A DNA stretch of 64,000 nt from CAVWUA01 sp963758025 (GCA_963758025.1 CAVWUA010000001.1:620001-684000), one strand, 5' to 3'. Counted from the stretch's first letter, positions 47,249 through 56,043 are shown. The notes: generated from the sequence alone by a model not told the origin. Made by a program: numbers and translations.

Positions 47249-48631
47249 ATGGCCAGCGTCAAGGACTTCGGGGCTGTTGGTGATGGGGAACGGGACGATT
47301 CGGATGCCATCCAGCACGCCGTCGATCAGGGGGACGGCCAGCTTCGCTTTCCCCGAGGAACCTACCGGCTGACCCGCCCGATCGAGATCGAACTCTCCCA
47401 GGATGGTCCGCTGTCGGTGTGCGGCGAGGGGGGCACCGCGCACCTGCGCATGGACGCGCCCGGCCCGGCGCTCCGGCTGGTCGGCACCCACAACGGCACG
47501 GCCGACCCCGAGAGCGTTCAGGAGGCCATCTGGCAGCACGAGCGGTTACCCTCCGTCAGCAACCTCGAAATTCTTGGCGGACACGATCAGGCCGATGGCA
47601 TCCAGCTCGACGGTACCATGCAGGCCACGATCCGAGGCGTCCTGATCCGGCGCTGCCGTTACGGCGTCCATCTCGTCCGGCGCAATCGCAACGTTCTGCT
47701 CGCCGACGCGCACATCTACCACGGTCGTCCGGGAGGGATCGGCGTGTTCTTTGACGGCGTGAACCTGCACCAGACGATCATCGTCGGTTGCCACATCAGC
47801 TACTGTCCCCACGCCGGGATCAAGCTCCAGCGCAGCGAGGTCCGCAACCTCCAGATCACCGGCTGCGATATCGAATACAACTTCGATCCCGACCGCCCCG
47901 ACTCCGCCGACGTCTGGATCGACTCCCGCGAAGGGACCGTCCGCGAAGGAACCATCGCCTCGAACACGATCCAGGCGAAAGACAGTCCACAGGGGGCCAA
48001 CGTGCGGATCGAGGGGGCACCTCGCGAGACCTCCAGCGCCGCGGGGTTGTGGACGATCTCCGGAAACATCCTCCAGAGCCAGGCGTACAACCTCTGGCTG
48101 CGCTCGTGCCGAGGGGTCGTCGTGACGGGCAATTCGTTCGCGTCCGGCTACCGGCGTTCGATCTTGATGGAAGCCTGCCGCCATGTCGTCGTCGGCTCGA
48201 ACACCTTCGACCACAACCCGGACTACCAGGGAGACCGCACCGACGGGATCACCATTCGCCAATCGGCCGGCATCAGCCTCGCGAACCTGATCCTGGAAGA
48301 TACCAACCCCTTCACGCCCCAATCCGGTGGGGCGATCGAGGTTTTCGACTCCCAGGAAGTCTCGATCCAGGGTTGTCAGGTCCTCGACCCGGCCGCCCTG
48401 GGCATCGTTCTCGGCAACGTCCGACGATGCCGCGTCAGTGGTTGCACCGTCGTGGATCGTCGGCCGGAACCACGCATGACGGTGGGCATCCTCCTCTCGG
48501 GCACCCGGGACAATGCCGTGCAGAATAATCTCGTCAGCCAAGGAACCCGAGCCGCGTTACAGATTGACCCGGAATCCGCCCTGACCTCCGACAATCTCGT
48601 TGTTCCACCCGCATCCGATTCGACCGAATGA
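47249..48631 (+). CDS. Parallel beta-helix protein, pectate-lyase-3-like
   Basis: 460 residues. The start VKDFGAVGDGERDDSDAIQH is the standard N-terminal cap of pectate_lyase_3/polygalacturonase-type proteins. It is followed by repeated beta-helix coils of about 22-25 residues (GVLIRRCRYGVHLVRRNRNV, NLQITGCDIEYNF, GVVVTGNSFASGYRRSILME, HVVVGSNTFDHNP). There is no signal peptide, so it may be cytoplasmic or exported by another route. Glycan lyase or hydrolase activity is possible but catalytic residues cannot be placed. Confidence 0.78.
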   Translation: MASVKDFGAVGDGERDDSDAIQHAVDQGDGQLRFPRGTYRLTRPIEIELSQDGPLSVCGEGGTAHLRMDAPGPALRLVGTHNGTADPESVQEAIWQHERLPSVSNLEILGGHDQADGIQLDGTMQATIRGVLIRRCRYGVHLVRRNRNVLLADAHIYHGRPGGIGVFFDGVNLHQTIIVGCHISYCPHAGIKLQRSEVRNLQITGCDIEYNFDPDRPDSADVWIDSREGTVREGTIASNTIQAKDSPQGANVRIEGAPRETSSAAGLWTISGNILQSQAYNLWLRSCRGVVVTGNSFASGYRRSILMEACRHVVVGSNTFDHNPDYQGDRTDGITIRQSAGISLANLILEDTNPFTPQSGGAIEVFDSQEVSIQGCQVLDPAALGIVLGNVRRCRVSGCTVVDRRPEPRMTVGILLSGTRDNAVQNNLVSQGTRAALQIDPESALTSDNLVVPPASDSTE

Positions 48632-48925
48632 GATAGTAAAATCTGATAAACAATAAATTGCATCATCGGGAACGATGGGAGCCGATGGTCTCTGCCCAAA
48701 TTTTCGCGGTGTTTATTCTCTACAGAGGCGATTCGAGGCATCGTCGTAGTTCGCGATCGCGAAACGATAAACTATGTTGGAGTTATTGGAGGAATTGTCA
48801 TCGTCAAGGCGACGGGGTTCCCGGTCCAGCCGCATGATAATTCCCGAATCGGGAAGAAACGGCCATGGGAGCATCTAATGGAACGCGTCGTGCGTGACCG
48901 AGCTTGCCCAATGGAGACGATCTAG
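48632..48925. other. AT-richer intergenic region, 294 bases
   Basis: The first half is clearly AT-richer than its surroundings (runs such as AAACAATAAATTG at about 48648-48660). No gene or clear promoter pair is seen. Confidence 0.4.
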
Positions 48926-49165
48926 ATGGATGTCGCGGTGAAGTCGGAAGTTTCGAGCAAGCTCGAAGAGTTGGGGAGATTACTGACGGAGTTATCGCGA
49001 CTTCATGACGAGAGACGGCGTCCTTCCGGAAAGGCTCCGTCCAACGTGGCGATCTGGGAAGATTCGGATTACCTCTATCTCGAATGGAACCTGAAGAAGG
49101 CCTGGGGTGGGGAACTCGACATCTCGCTCCATGAGGGAACACTTTTTCTCCGGATGGAACCCTGA
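48926..49165 (+). CDS. Small Hsp20/alpha-crystallin-like hypothetical protein
   Basis: 79 residues. An N-terminal charged helix (VSSKLEELGRLLTELSRLHD) is followed by a strand pattern reminiscent of the start of an alpha-crystallin domain: VAIWEDSDYLYLEWNLKKAW, then ELDISLHEGTLFLRME. It is too short for a full Hsp20 domain and ends after the fourth strand. GGAG precedes the ATG. It could be a truncated chaperone-like adaptor. Confidence 0.5.
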   Translation: MDVAVKSEVSSKLEELGRLLTELSRLHDERRRPSGKAPSNVAIWEDSDYLYLEWNLKKAWGGELDISLHEGTLFLRMEP

Positions 49166-49176
49166 GACGAATTGCT

Positions 49177-49650
49177 ATGGATCCGATCTGCTCGGGATTT
49201 CGGGTCGCTACGGGAGCAACTTCTTCGATGGAACACCACGCGAATAATCTGGCCGCCGATCGGCTGGAACGCATGGAGCGCGAATCTCGGCGGCGGAGGT
49301 GGGATAGCGCGATCTGCTCCGCCATGCGAGAGCTGGAAATTGAGTCTGTGGGTTCAACGACAGACTCGGGCATGACGAGGTTAGCCGAGCGGTTGGTCGG
49401 TCTGGAACGGGAAACGTACCAGTTGAGGAAGGAGTATAACCGCCTCTCCCGACGGGTGGAGGCTCTACAGCGTCGAAACGATTTTTGGACGGTCGGGGCG
49501 GGACTCATTTCCGCGATGGCGCTCTGGATCGTCCTGGGCATCACGTTGCAGACCGTGAGCCCGATGATTCTCGGGCCGCGGGATTCCGTTCGAGGTTCCG
49601 ACACGGGTCAGGAGATCCGTTCACGACTCACAAGGAGCCTGGTCCCCTGA
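49177..49650 (+). CDS. Hypothetical protein with coiled coil and one membrane helix
   Basis: 157 residues. A charged helix (ADRLERMERESRRRRWDSAI) and a coiled coil (VGLERETYQLRKEYNRLSRR) precede a membrane segment near residues 102-122 (VGAGLISAMALWIVLGITLQ). It starts 11 bases after the previous gene, so the two are probably co-transcribed. No family recognised. Confidence 0.55.
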   Translation: MDPICSGFRVATGATSSMEHHANNLAADRLERMERESRRRRWDSAICSAMRELEIESVGSTTDSGMTRLAERLVGLERETYQLRKEYNRLSRRVEALQRRNDFWTVGAGLISAMALWIVLGITLQTVSPMILGPRDSVRGSDTGQEIRSRLTRSLVP

Positions 49651-49658
49651 ATGATCGC

Positions 49659-49760
49659 CGTTCAACCATGCTCTGCCCCGGTCTCGGCGCGGCGGGAATC
49701 TCCATGTTATCGTGGTAGAATTCCAGACGCGCCGAGAGCGGGACAGAGGACGGTTGAACG
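49659..49760. repeat. Long imperfect inverted repeat / hairpin of about 100 bases
   Basis: Arms 49659-49691 and 49728-49760 (33 bases each) are complementary with four mismatches, for example CGTTCAACC against GGTTGAACG and TCTCGGCGCG against CGCGCCGAGA. The inner part GGGAATCTCCATG / CGTGGTAGAATTCC is partly complementary too, leaving a very small loop. It starts 9 bases after one stop codon and ends immediately before the deaminase ATG at 49761. It could be a MITE-like remnant, a terminator, or a structured leader. Confidence 0.7.
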
Positions 49761-50231
49761 ATGAACGACCAGGACTTCATGCGTGAGGCCATCCGGCAGG
49801 CCCGCGATGGGATTGCCGCCCAGCAGACCCCCTTCGGGGCGGTTGTCGTGCGGGAAGGAACGATCGTGGCGGCAACTCACAATACTGTCTGGAAGGACTG
49901 CGATCCGACGGCGCACGCCGAGATCAACGCCTTGCGGGTGGCGGCTCGATCGCTCGATCGGATCGACCTGAGCGGTTGCACCGTCTATTCCACGTGTGAG
50001 CCCTGTCCGATGTGCATCGCCGCCATTCACTGGTCGAAGGCCGATCGGGTTGTCTTTGGCGCGACGATCGCCGACGCTCAGCGGGCCGGTTTCGAAGAGT
50101 TGCCGATCGCCGCCAGGACACTCGCCGAGATGGGAAATAGCCCCCTCCAGGTCGAAGGAGGAGTGCTTCTCGACGAATGTGCCGCCCTGTTCGACGAATG
50201 GAAGCGCCGAGGTCAGGCTCAGACCTACTGA
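49761..50231 (+). CDS. Cytidine-deaminase-fold nucleobase deaminase (guanine-deaminase-like)
   Basis: 156 residues. Zinc site of the CMP/dCMP-deaminase fold: HAE (in DPTAHAEINALRVAA) with the catalytic Glu, and CEPCPMC supplying the two Cys ligands. The C-terminal part after the zinc site (AIHWSKADRVVFGATIADAQ, RAGFEELPI) resembles guanine deaminase GuaD rather than tRNA deaminase TadA. The ATG lies directly at the base of the inverted repeat at 49659-49760, so its translation could be sensitive to that structure. Confidence 0.85.
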   Translation: MNDQDFMREAIRQARDGIAAQQTPFGAVVVREGTIVAATHNTVWKDCDPTAHAEINALRVAARSLDRIDLSGCTVYSTCEPCPMCIAAIHWSKADRVVFGATIADAQRAGFEELPIAARTLAEMGNSPLQVEGGVLLDECAALFDEWKRRGQAQTY

Positions 50232-50329
50232 CGGATCGCTTGCCTGGGAGCGAGTCACGGGTTAGGGTGAATCAGGAGAGGATCTACCGAAATCCGCGCT
50301 GATGACTCCGTACCGAGCGAGGAATTCTC

Positions 50330-50503
50330 GTGAATTGTCCCGATGCCGACCACGAGGAGCGACCCCAGCCGGACCCGGACAAAACCCCCGGCCGTCCCGC
50401 CTGCCCCGTTTGCGGTGGTCATCTCATCGAGATCCGCGCCAAGCTGACCTGCTCCCGTTGTCGGACGATCTGCGAGACCTGCTGTGAGGGAGGGCGCGGC
50501 TGA
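50330..50503 (+). CDS. Small zinc-ribbon protein
   Basis: A 57-residue protein read from the GTG at 50330, behind GCGAGGA. It has a Pro/Asp-rich N-terminus and then three Cys pairs: CPVC, CSRC and CETCC, separated by GGHLIEIRAKLT and RTI. The first two pairs suit one zinc ribbon. Ribbon proteins of this size usually act as nucleic-acid or protein adaptors. It sits between the deaminase and a class V aminotransferase on the same strand. Confidence 0.65.
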   Translation: MNCPDADHEERPQPDPDKTPGRPACPVCGGHLIEIRAKLTCSRCRTICETCCEGGRG

Positions 50504-50529
50504 GAGCCTCTCCGCACGGAGTGATCTCC

Positions 50530-51737
50530 ATGAACGCGGCTCCAGAGCCCCCCGCCGACCCGCTCCAGACCGTGCGCGATCGGTTCCCGATCCTCGCGAC
50601 AACAAACTACCTGATCAGCAACTCACTCGGGGCGATGCCCCTCGAGGTCGAGGCCAGCTTGCGCTCCTACGCGGACACCTGGGCCTCCCGGGGCGTCCGC
50701 GCCTGGGAAGAATCCTGGTGGGAGCTGGCCGCCGCGCTCGGTGATGATGTTGCGCCGCTGATTGGAGCGGGGGCGGGGGAAGTCGTCTTTCAGCCGAACG
50801 TCACGCTGGCCCATGCCGTCCTCTTCAGCGCGTTCGACTTCCGGCAAGGCCGCCCGAAGGTCGTGACCGACGCGATGCACTTCCCGTCGGTCCTCTACCT
50901 GCTCGCTCAGCACGCCGAACGGGGCGCCGAGGTCGTCGCCGTGCCGAGCGACGACGGGATCACGGTCTCGACCGACCGCATCGTCGAGGCCATCGACGAG
51001 CGAACGGCGTTCGTCAACCTCTCGCACGTGCTGTTTCAGAGCGCCTATATCCACGACATCGCGGCCATCGCCGCGCGGGCACGCGCCGTCGGCGCGATCA
51101 CGATCATCGACGGCTATCAAGCGGTCGGCGCGATTCCGGTGGATGTCCGCGCGCTCGATGTCGATGCCTATATCGGCGGTTGCTTGAAGTGGCTTTGCGG
51201 CGGGCCGGGAGCGGCCTTTCTCTGGGTTCGGCCGGAGCTGCGCCCCGACTGACCCCCCGGCTGACCGGCTGGATGTCGCACCGGCGGCCGTTCGATTTCG
51301 CCCCCCGGCTCGACCGTCGCGACGACGCCTGGCGCTTCCTTCATGGCACGCCCGCGATCCCGGCCCTGTACGCGGCGCGTCCCGGCCTGCGGATCATCCG
51401 GGAGGTCGGGATCACGGCCATTCGCGCCCAATCGGTGCGCCAGACGGCCCGACTCATCATCCTGGCGGAGGATCGCGGCTTTGCGTGCAAGACTCCCCGC
51501 GAGCCGGAACGCCGGGGCGGGACCGTGGCCCTGGACCTGCCGCACGGCTACGAAGTCTCAAGGGCCTTGAAGGACCGCTCCATCCTTTGCGACTATCGCC
51601 CCGGAGCCGGAGTGCGCCTCTCCCCCCACTTCTACACGAGAGATGACGAACTGGACGCCGCGATCGAGGCCATCAGCGCGATCCTCGACCGCGGCGACTG
51701 GAAACGCTTCGCCGACCGGCATTCGGCTGTTACCTGA
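50530..51737 (+). CDS. Class V aminotransferase / kynureninase-like PLP enzyme, one frame break
   Basis: About 402 residues after joining. Visible blocks are RFPILATTNYLISNSLGAMP, the PLP-binding Asp region TIIDGYQAVGAIPVDV and the Schiff-base Lys in GGCLKWLCGGPGAAFLWVRP. These fit the kynureninase branch. The frame breaks at the C run 51243-51246; one more C gives RPRLTPRLTGWMSHRRPFDF and then VALDLPHGYEVSRALK to the end at 51737. Unrepaired, the first frame stops at 51252. The ATG at 50530 is preferred because GGAG precedes it; the GTG at 50521 is weaker. The substrate is not certain. Confidence 0.82.
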
Positions 51738-51763
51738 TATGTATTCAAGAAGTATTTACTCCT

Positions 51764-53059
51764 CTATTCCGGCAGCTTCTGGCCGCGAGTTTCCGGCGCG
51801 AAGATGAGCAGGACCAGGCCGACGAGGAACAGGCTGGACATCAGGACAACGGCATGGCGCATGCCGTACCAGACGCCCAGTTGCCCCCGGACCAGGAGCA
51901 TCCCCGCGCCGAGCAGGCGGCCGACATTGAAGCAGAAGCTGGAGCCGGTCGCCCGCAGGCGGGTCGGGAACAGTTCGGGAAAGTAGATTGCGTAGCCGGC
52001 GTGCATCCCGACGACGAAGAAGGCCATCAACGGCAACAACAGCATCGTGTGCCACAGCGTCGTGGAGCCGAGGAACGTCAACGGCACGAGAATCACGGCG
52101 GCGACGTGGTAAATGGCGAACGTCCCACGCCTTCCCAGCCACGAGGCCAGGGCGCGAACAACAAGCAGGCCGAGCAGGCCGCCGGTGAAGTTCATCATCA
52201 TATAGACGAAACTGGCCGAGGATTGCCGCTCCGCCTCGGGGACGTTCGGGCCGAGTACGTCCTTGACCAGCTCAGGGGCCCATGCGTAGATGCCCCAGTA
52301 GGTTCCCAGACCGATCGACGCCAGCCCCAGGCCAATCCAGGCGCGGCGGTCGCCCAGAAGTTCGGTCAGGCTGCCGAACTTCTGCCCGAGCGCGGCCGTC
52401 TCCCGAGCCTGCCGCCAGCCTTCCGGCTCCTTCAATCGCAAGCGAATCCAGAACGTCAAGAGCGCCGGTGCCAGACCGAGCAGGAATCCCCAGCGCCAGG
52501 CGCCCGGACCGGTCAACAGCATGCCGGTCAACGACGCCAGCACCACCCCGAGCACACTCAGGGCGTGGAACGTGCCCGAGGCCAGCGCCCGCGACCGTTC
52601 GGGGAACGTCTCGGCGACCAGCGACGCCGCCACCGCCCACTCGCCGCCGACGCCCAGGGCCACGAGTAACCGCAAGGCATGAAGCTGATACACGTCCCGC
52701 ACGAAAAACGTCAGCGCTGAAAAGATGGAGTACGTCAGGATCGTCAACGACAGAACTCGCACGCGGCCGATCCGGTCGCCCAGCATCCCGAAGAACAGGC
52801 CGCCGATCGCCCCTCCGACCAGGAACAATGCCAGGGCGATGTTTCCGTGCCACTCCATCGCCGCGAGCGCCGCGGTGTCCCCCTCCCCGATCGTCGCTTT
52901 GATCCCCAGCAGATCCTTCAAGGCCGACGATTTGAAGATGGCGAAAAGCTGCCCCTCGTACACGTCGAACACCCATCCCGCCGAGGCGATGGCGAAGACC
53001 ATCCATTGATAGCCGCTGATCTTCTCCTTCGGAAGGTCCGGGTGGTCGGGCGTGGACAT
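51764..53059 (-). CDS. MFS transporter, sialic-acid/sugar-porter-like
   Basis: 431 residues with about 12 membrane helices. The loop 2-3 motif GMLGDRIGRVRVL and the LGVGGEWAVAASLVAETFPE block match the sugar-porter and aromatic-acid/H+ symporter branches. PELFPTRLRATGSSFCFNVG is the typical loop after helix 10. The N-terminus (YQWMVFAIASAGWVFDVYEG) resembles NanT-type and metabolite/H+ symporters. The ATG at 53059, behind GGAGACG, is preferred over the far upstream in-frame codon. The substrate is not known. Confidence 0.85.
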   Translation of the reverse strand: MSTPDHPDLPKEKISGYQWMVFAIASAGWVFDVYEGQLFAIFKSSALKDLLGIKATIGEGDTAALAAMEWHGNIALALFLVGGAIGGLFFGMLGDRIGRVRVLSLTILTYSIFSALTFFVRDVYQLHALRLLVALGVGGEWAVAASLVAETFPERSRALASGTFHALSVLGVVLASLTGMLLTGPGAWRWGFLLGLAPALLTFWIRLRLKEPEGWRQARETAALGQKFGSLTELLGDRRAWIGLGLASIGLGTYWGIYAWAPELVKDVLGPNVPEAERQSSASFVYMMMNFTGGLLGLLVVRALASWLGRRGTFAIYHVAAVILVPLTFLGSTTLWHTMLLLPLMAFFVVGMHAGYAIYFPELFPTRLRATGSSFCFNVGRLLGAGMLLVRGQLGVWYGMRHAVVLMSSLFLVGLVLLIFAPETRGQKLPE

Positions 53060-53099
53060 GCGAGCGTCTCCGTCAAGGCCGAACAGAATCGAGAAGATC

Positions 53100-53822
53100 T
53101 CAAGGAAACAGCGGCTCCGATCGCCGGCGCCCCCAGCGCAACACGGGGCGAAAGCCCTCGGCGTAACGGACACCGCACTGGAACCCCCGAAGCCGGGCGA
53201 GCGTCTCGGCCAGGTCCTCCAGGTCGCTGATCCCGCCATCGCTCCGGGCCGTCTGGCTGGCGTGGCAGGCGAGCATCCGGCGCTTGATGCCGATCGTCGC
53301 CGTGATATCCACCAGGTGGGTCGGCTCGAAGTCGATCCCCGCCAGGTGGTCCATGCTCATCAATGCGGGGGGAGCATCGAGCGGCGGCACGTCCGGCAGG
53401 TGTCCGGCCGACGCCGCGAACCACGAACAGCGGCCAACCAATTCGGCGACCCGCACGTGATCGTCGTGATAGTCGAGCGGACTATGCGTCAGGATCAGCT
53501 CGGGTTTCGTCGCGCGCAACAGGAGGATGAACGCCCGACGCGTCTCGGGCGTGTCGCGGACCTCGGCATCCCCTTGATCCAGGAATGTGATCGACGACGC
53601 GCCGAGAATCTCCGACGCGCGTCGGGCCTCATCCTGGCGGGTCGCGGCGAGTGTGGAATCGGCTCCGGGACGACCGCCCCGGTCCCCCCGACAAACGATC
53701 GCCAGATGGACCTCGCTGCCCGCCGAGCGGAACTTCGCCAGTGTCCCGGCGCACAGCAGTTCGATATCGTCAGGATGCGCCCCGATGGCCAGGACGCGGC
53801 GGGGTAGCTCCGAATCACTCAT
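53100..53822 (-). CDS. LmbE/PIG-L-family N-deacetylase
   Basis: 240 residues. Zinc-dependent deacetylase fold: AHPDDIELLCAGTLAKF, with His and two Asp, and the third zinc His in DYHDDHVRVAELVG. Family members remove acetyl from GlcNAc-type sugars (GlcNAc-PI, GlcNAc-Mal, mycothiol precursors). The start at 53822 overlaps the stop of the upstream NagB-like gene (ATGA), so the two are translated as a pair. Its likely substrate is therefore a GlcNAc derivative feeding NagB. Confidence 0.88.
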   Translation of the reverse strand: MSDSELPRRVLAIGAHPDDIELLCAGTLAKFRSAGSEVHLAIVCRGDRGGRPGADSTLAATRQDEARRASEILGASSITFLDQGDAEVRDTPETRRAFILLLRATKPELILTHSPLDYHDDHVRVAELVGRCSWFAASAGHLPDVPPLDAPPALMSMDHLAGIDFEPTHLVDITATIGIKRRMLACHASQTARSDGGISDLEDLAETLARLRGFQCGVRYAEGFRPVLRWGRRRSEPLFP

Positions 53823-54649
53823 TGCAGACGGACCTCCGGCGCGTCGGCGACAAAGTCCGCCACGATCAGTTCCGCCGCCGGATGCCGCTGGATCAGGGAC
53901 GCCGGACAGGACGCCGAGACCGGACCATGCGCCACCTGCCGCACCACCCCGCGCTGCCAAGGGCGGTTGGCATACAGCAGGATGCGGCGAGCCCCAAGGA
54001 TTTCCCGCATTCCAACCGTCACCGCCCGCGTCGGGATCAGGTCGATTGCGCACGAGAGGTTGACCGCCATGTGCGCCCGGGACACCGGATCGAGCGTGAG
54101 CACGCGCGTTGGTCTTGTGGCGAATGTCTCGGGATCGACCTGCTCCGGCTCGTTGAACGCGATGTGCCCGTTCAAACCGATTCCGCCAAAGCAGGCGTCC
54201 ACGCCCCCGCGCTCGGCGATGGCCGCCGCGACCGCCTCCGGCCGCTCGGGATCGGGAAAGAGCCGGTTTTCCCGACGGAACCCGGTCTCGGGCGGCAAGT
54301 GGTCGTAAAAGCCGCGCTGCATGAAGCCCCGGAAACTGAGCGGGTGATCGCCGGAAATCGGGTGGTCCGCGTCGTCGAGGAATTCATCCATGTTCAGGAA
54401 GGTGACGTTCCGGCAATCAAGCGGTTCCTCTCGAATAATCCGTGCGAGCGGTTCGTACTGTCCGACCGGTCCGACCGGCACGATGAGGCACGTCGGTTTC
54501 CCCTGGCGGTTGTTCTCGCGGATGATCCCGGCCATCGTCCCGGCCATGTCCCGCATCAAGGAGGCGGGATCACCCCCGACGCGAACGCGGACCGGGCTGC
54601 CGAGTCCCAGCCGGGCGCGGGGGATCTCCATGAGCTGCCAGACGTCCAT
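53819..54649 (-). CDS. nagB: Glucosamine-6-phosphate deaminase-like (NagB family)
   Basis: 276 residues. Family blocks are VTFLNMDEFLDDADHPISGD, the active-site loop FGGIGLNGHIAFNEPEQVD and ALTVGMREILGARRILLYAN-type ends (visible as VTVGMREILGARRIL). NagB converts glucosamine-6-phosphate to fructose-6-phosphate and ammonia. The ATG at 54649 has GAGG 6 bases upstream. It is immediately followed by an LmbE-type deacetylase, with the start overlapping its stop. This suggests the pair carries out deacetylation then deamination of amino sugars. Confidence 0.88.
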   Translation of the reverse strand: MDVWQLMEIPRARLGLGSPVRVRVGGDPASLMRDMAGTMAGIIRENNRQGKPTCLIVPVGPVGQYEPLARIIREEPLDCRNVTFLNMDEFLDDADHPISGDHPLSFRGFMQRGFYDHLPPETGFRRENRLFPDPERPEAVAAAIAERGGVDACFGGIGLNGHIAFNEPEQVDPETFATRPTRVLTLDPVSRAHMAVNLSCAIDLIPTRAVTVGMREILGARRILLYANRPWQRGVVRQVAHGPVSASCPASLIQRHPAAELIVADFVADAPEVRLQ

Positions 54650-54688
54650 GACGACCTCGATCCGACGTATCTGATGGAAACGCGTGGG

Positions 54689-54961
54689 TTATTCCTTGGG
54701 GCGAAGGATCTGACCGGCGAAGGCGATCCGGGTGACGACCCAGCGGTCGGGGCCGTCGGGCTCGACCTCCGCATCGAATGCCCGCCGCTCGATGTTCTCG
54801 GGCTCCAGATCCGGCTCGCGCAGGAGAAACTCGAACGGGATGACCAGCCGCCGCGGCTGGCCTGGTCCGACCCCCTGGACCCGCAAGGTCATCTCGATCC
54901 GGTCGCTGCCCGGCGGGTTTTCCTCCAGGGTTGCCGTCTGGATCAGACCATGCAGATGCAT
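54689..54961 (-). CDS. Small hypothetical protein
   Basis: 90 residues from the ATG at 54961, which follows GGAGGATCTTC, a good ribosome site. The composition is strongly charged with a beta-like pattern: MHLHGLIQTATLEENPPGSD, then RRLVIPFEFLLREPDL and RWVVTRIAFAGQILRPKE. No signal peptide and no family recognised. It lies 39 bases upstream of nagB on the same strand and may be in the operon. Confidence 0.65.
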   Translation of the reverse strand: MHLHGLIQTATLEENPPGSDRIEMTLRVQGVGPGQPRRLVIPFEFLLREPDLEPENIERRAFDAEVEPDGPDRWVVTRIAFAGQILRPKE

Positions 54962-55090
54962 GAAGATCCTCCAATGCGATCCGAGTGTGACGGGAAGGGG
55001 CCTCGATTCCGCCGTTATAACCCACCGAAACGCCGCCGTCACCAAGACACTCGACTTACCTGGCATGAAAATCGCGGATCTTGTCGTTTG

Positions 55091-55099
55091 TGCTACAAT
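55091..55099 (+). promoter_or_regulatory. Candidate extended -10 promoter of the lipase gene
   Basis: TGC-TACAAT (55091-55099) is an extended -10 element about 46 bases upstream of the lipase start. No clear -35 hexamer precedes it. Confidence 0.4.
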
Positions 55100-55115
55100 G
55101 AAACTTGAAGGTTTT

Positions 55116-55145
55116 CGCGGTCGGCATGGAGGAGTCTCGACCGCG
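55116..55145 (+). promoter_or_regulatory. Hairpin holding the lipase ribosome-binding site in its loop
   Basis: CGCGGTCG (55116-55123) and CGACCGCG (55138-55145) are perfectly complementary. The 14-base loop contains GGAGGAG (55128-55134) and the G of the GTG start closes the stem. A leader structure could therefore affect translation of the lipase. Confidence 0.45.
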
Positions 55146-56032
55146 TGCGATCCAGCCGGGAACGGTGTGCGGGTTTCCCTGAAAGAAACCGGCTCTCCCG
55201 GCTCAAGAGGGGTCGCGCCCCACCGAGATTGACACCCGTGATCTGCCCCCGCCTCGATGCGCCGATTGTGCTGGCGCACGGTCTCTTCGGATTCACCCGG
55301 ATCGGCCTCGGACGTTGGACGCTCGCCGTGTACTTCCGGGACATCCCGGAGCTTCTGCGAGCCGCGGGCAACCGCGTGCTCGTGTCGCGCGTACATCCGA
55401 CGGCCGGTGTCGCCCGACGTGCTTGGAAGCTCAAACAACGGATCGAGACAGCCTTTCCCGATGAATCTGTCCACATTATCGGTCATAGCATGGGAGGGCT
55501 GGACGCCCGCATGCTTCTGGCCGATCCGTCGTGGCGCCGCCGCGTTTTGAGCCTGACCACAATCGGTACTCCGCATCTCGGCTCCTCTCTGGCCGACGTG
55601 TCACGGCTCCGCATGGTGAAGATTTATCGCATGCTGGAGCGGGTCGGACTTGATCATAACGGGTTCTTCGATGTGACCCGCAAGATCTCCCGAGAGCGTC
55701 ACGAACGTCTCCCGCTCCCGGATGACATTCCGTGTTTCAGCATTGCGGGCACTCCGTCGCAGTGGGACGTCAGCCGCCCCTTGAAGCGGTTCCACGAGGC
55801 CTTGCTGGAGTGGGAAGGACCAAACGACGGACTCGTTTCGGTCGAGTCGGCGGAGGCGTTTGGTACTCCCCTACCCTCCTGGCCGCTCGATCACTTCCAC
55901 CAGTTGAACTGGTTCAACCCACCAGTACCGGTTCTTCCTTTGTACGCCGACCTTCTCGTTCGACTTGCGGCACTCGGGTTCGGTGACGAGGCCGCCGCCG
56001 AGGTGGTCGAGGAGGCGCCGACGTTCGATTGA
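55145..56032 (+). CDS. Secretory-type lipase / alpha-beta hydrolase
   Basis: 295 residues. Lipase motifs are PIVLAHGLFGF (oxyanion start), HIIGHSMGGLDARMLL (nucleophile Ser in G-H-S-M-G) and TTIGTPHLGSSLADV, followed by the catalytic Asp in NDGLVSVESAEAFG and His in DHFHQLNWF. The pattern and the GTP-H-x-G block resemble triacylglycerol lipases of the Burkholderia/Pseudomonas type. The GTG start at 55145 follows GGAGGAG. No clear signal peptide; the N-terminus is Arg-rich. Confidence 0.82.
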   Translation: MRSSRERCAGFPERNRLSRLKRGRAPPRLTPVICPRLDAPIVLAHGLFGFTRIGLGRWTLAVYFRDIPELLRAAGNRVLVSRVHPTAGVARRAWKLKQRIETAFPDESVHIIGHSMGGLDARMLLADPSWRRRVLSLTTIGTPHLGSSLADVSRLRMVKIYRMLERVGLDHNGFFDVTRKISRERHERLPLPDDIPCFSIAGTPSQWDVSRPLKRFHEALLEWEGPNDGLVSVESAEAFGTPLPSWPLDHFHQLNWFNPPVPVLPLYADLLVRLAALGFGDEAAAEVVEEAPTFD

Positions 56033-56043
56033 GGAGCCGCCGC

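Noticed and set aside
49707..50258. 183-codon minus-strand frame with one arm of the inverted repeat
   Set aside because: Opposite the deaminase, which has a full zinc site; the minus frame has no motif.
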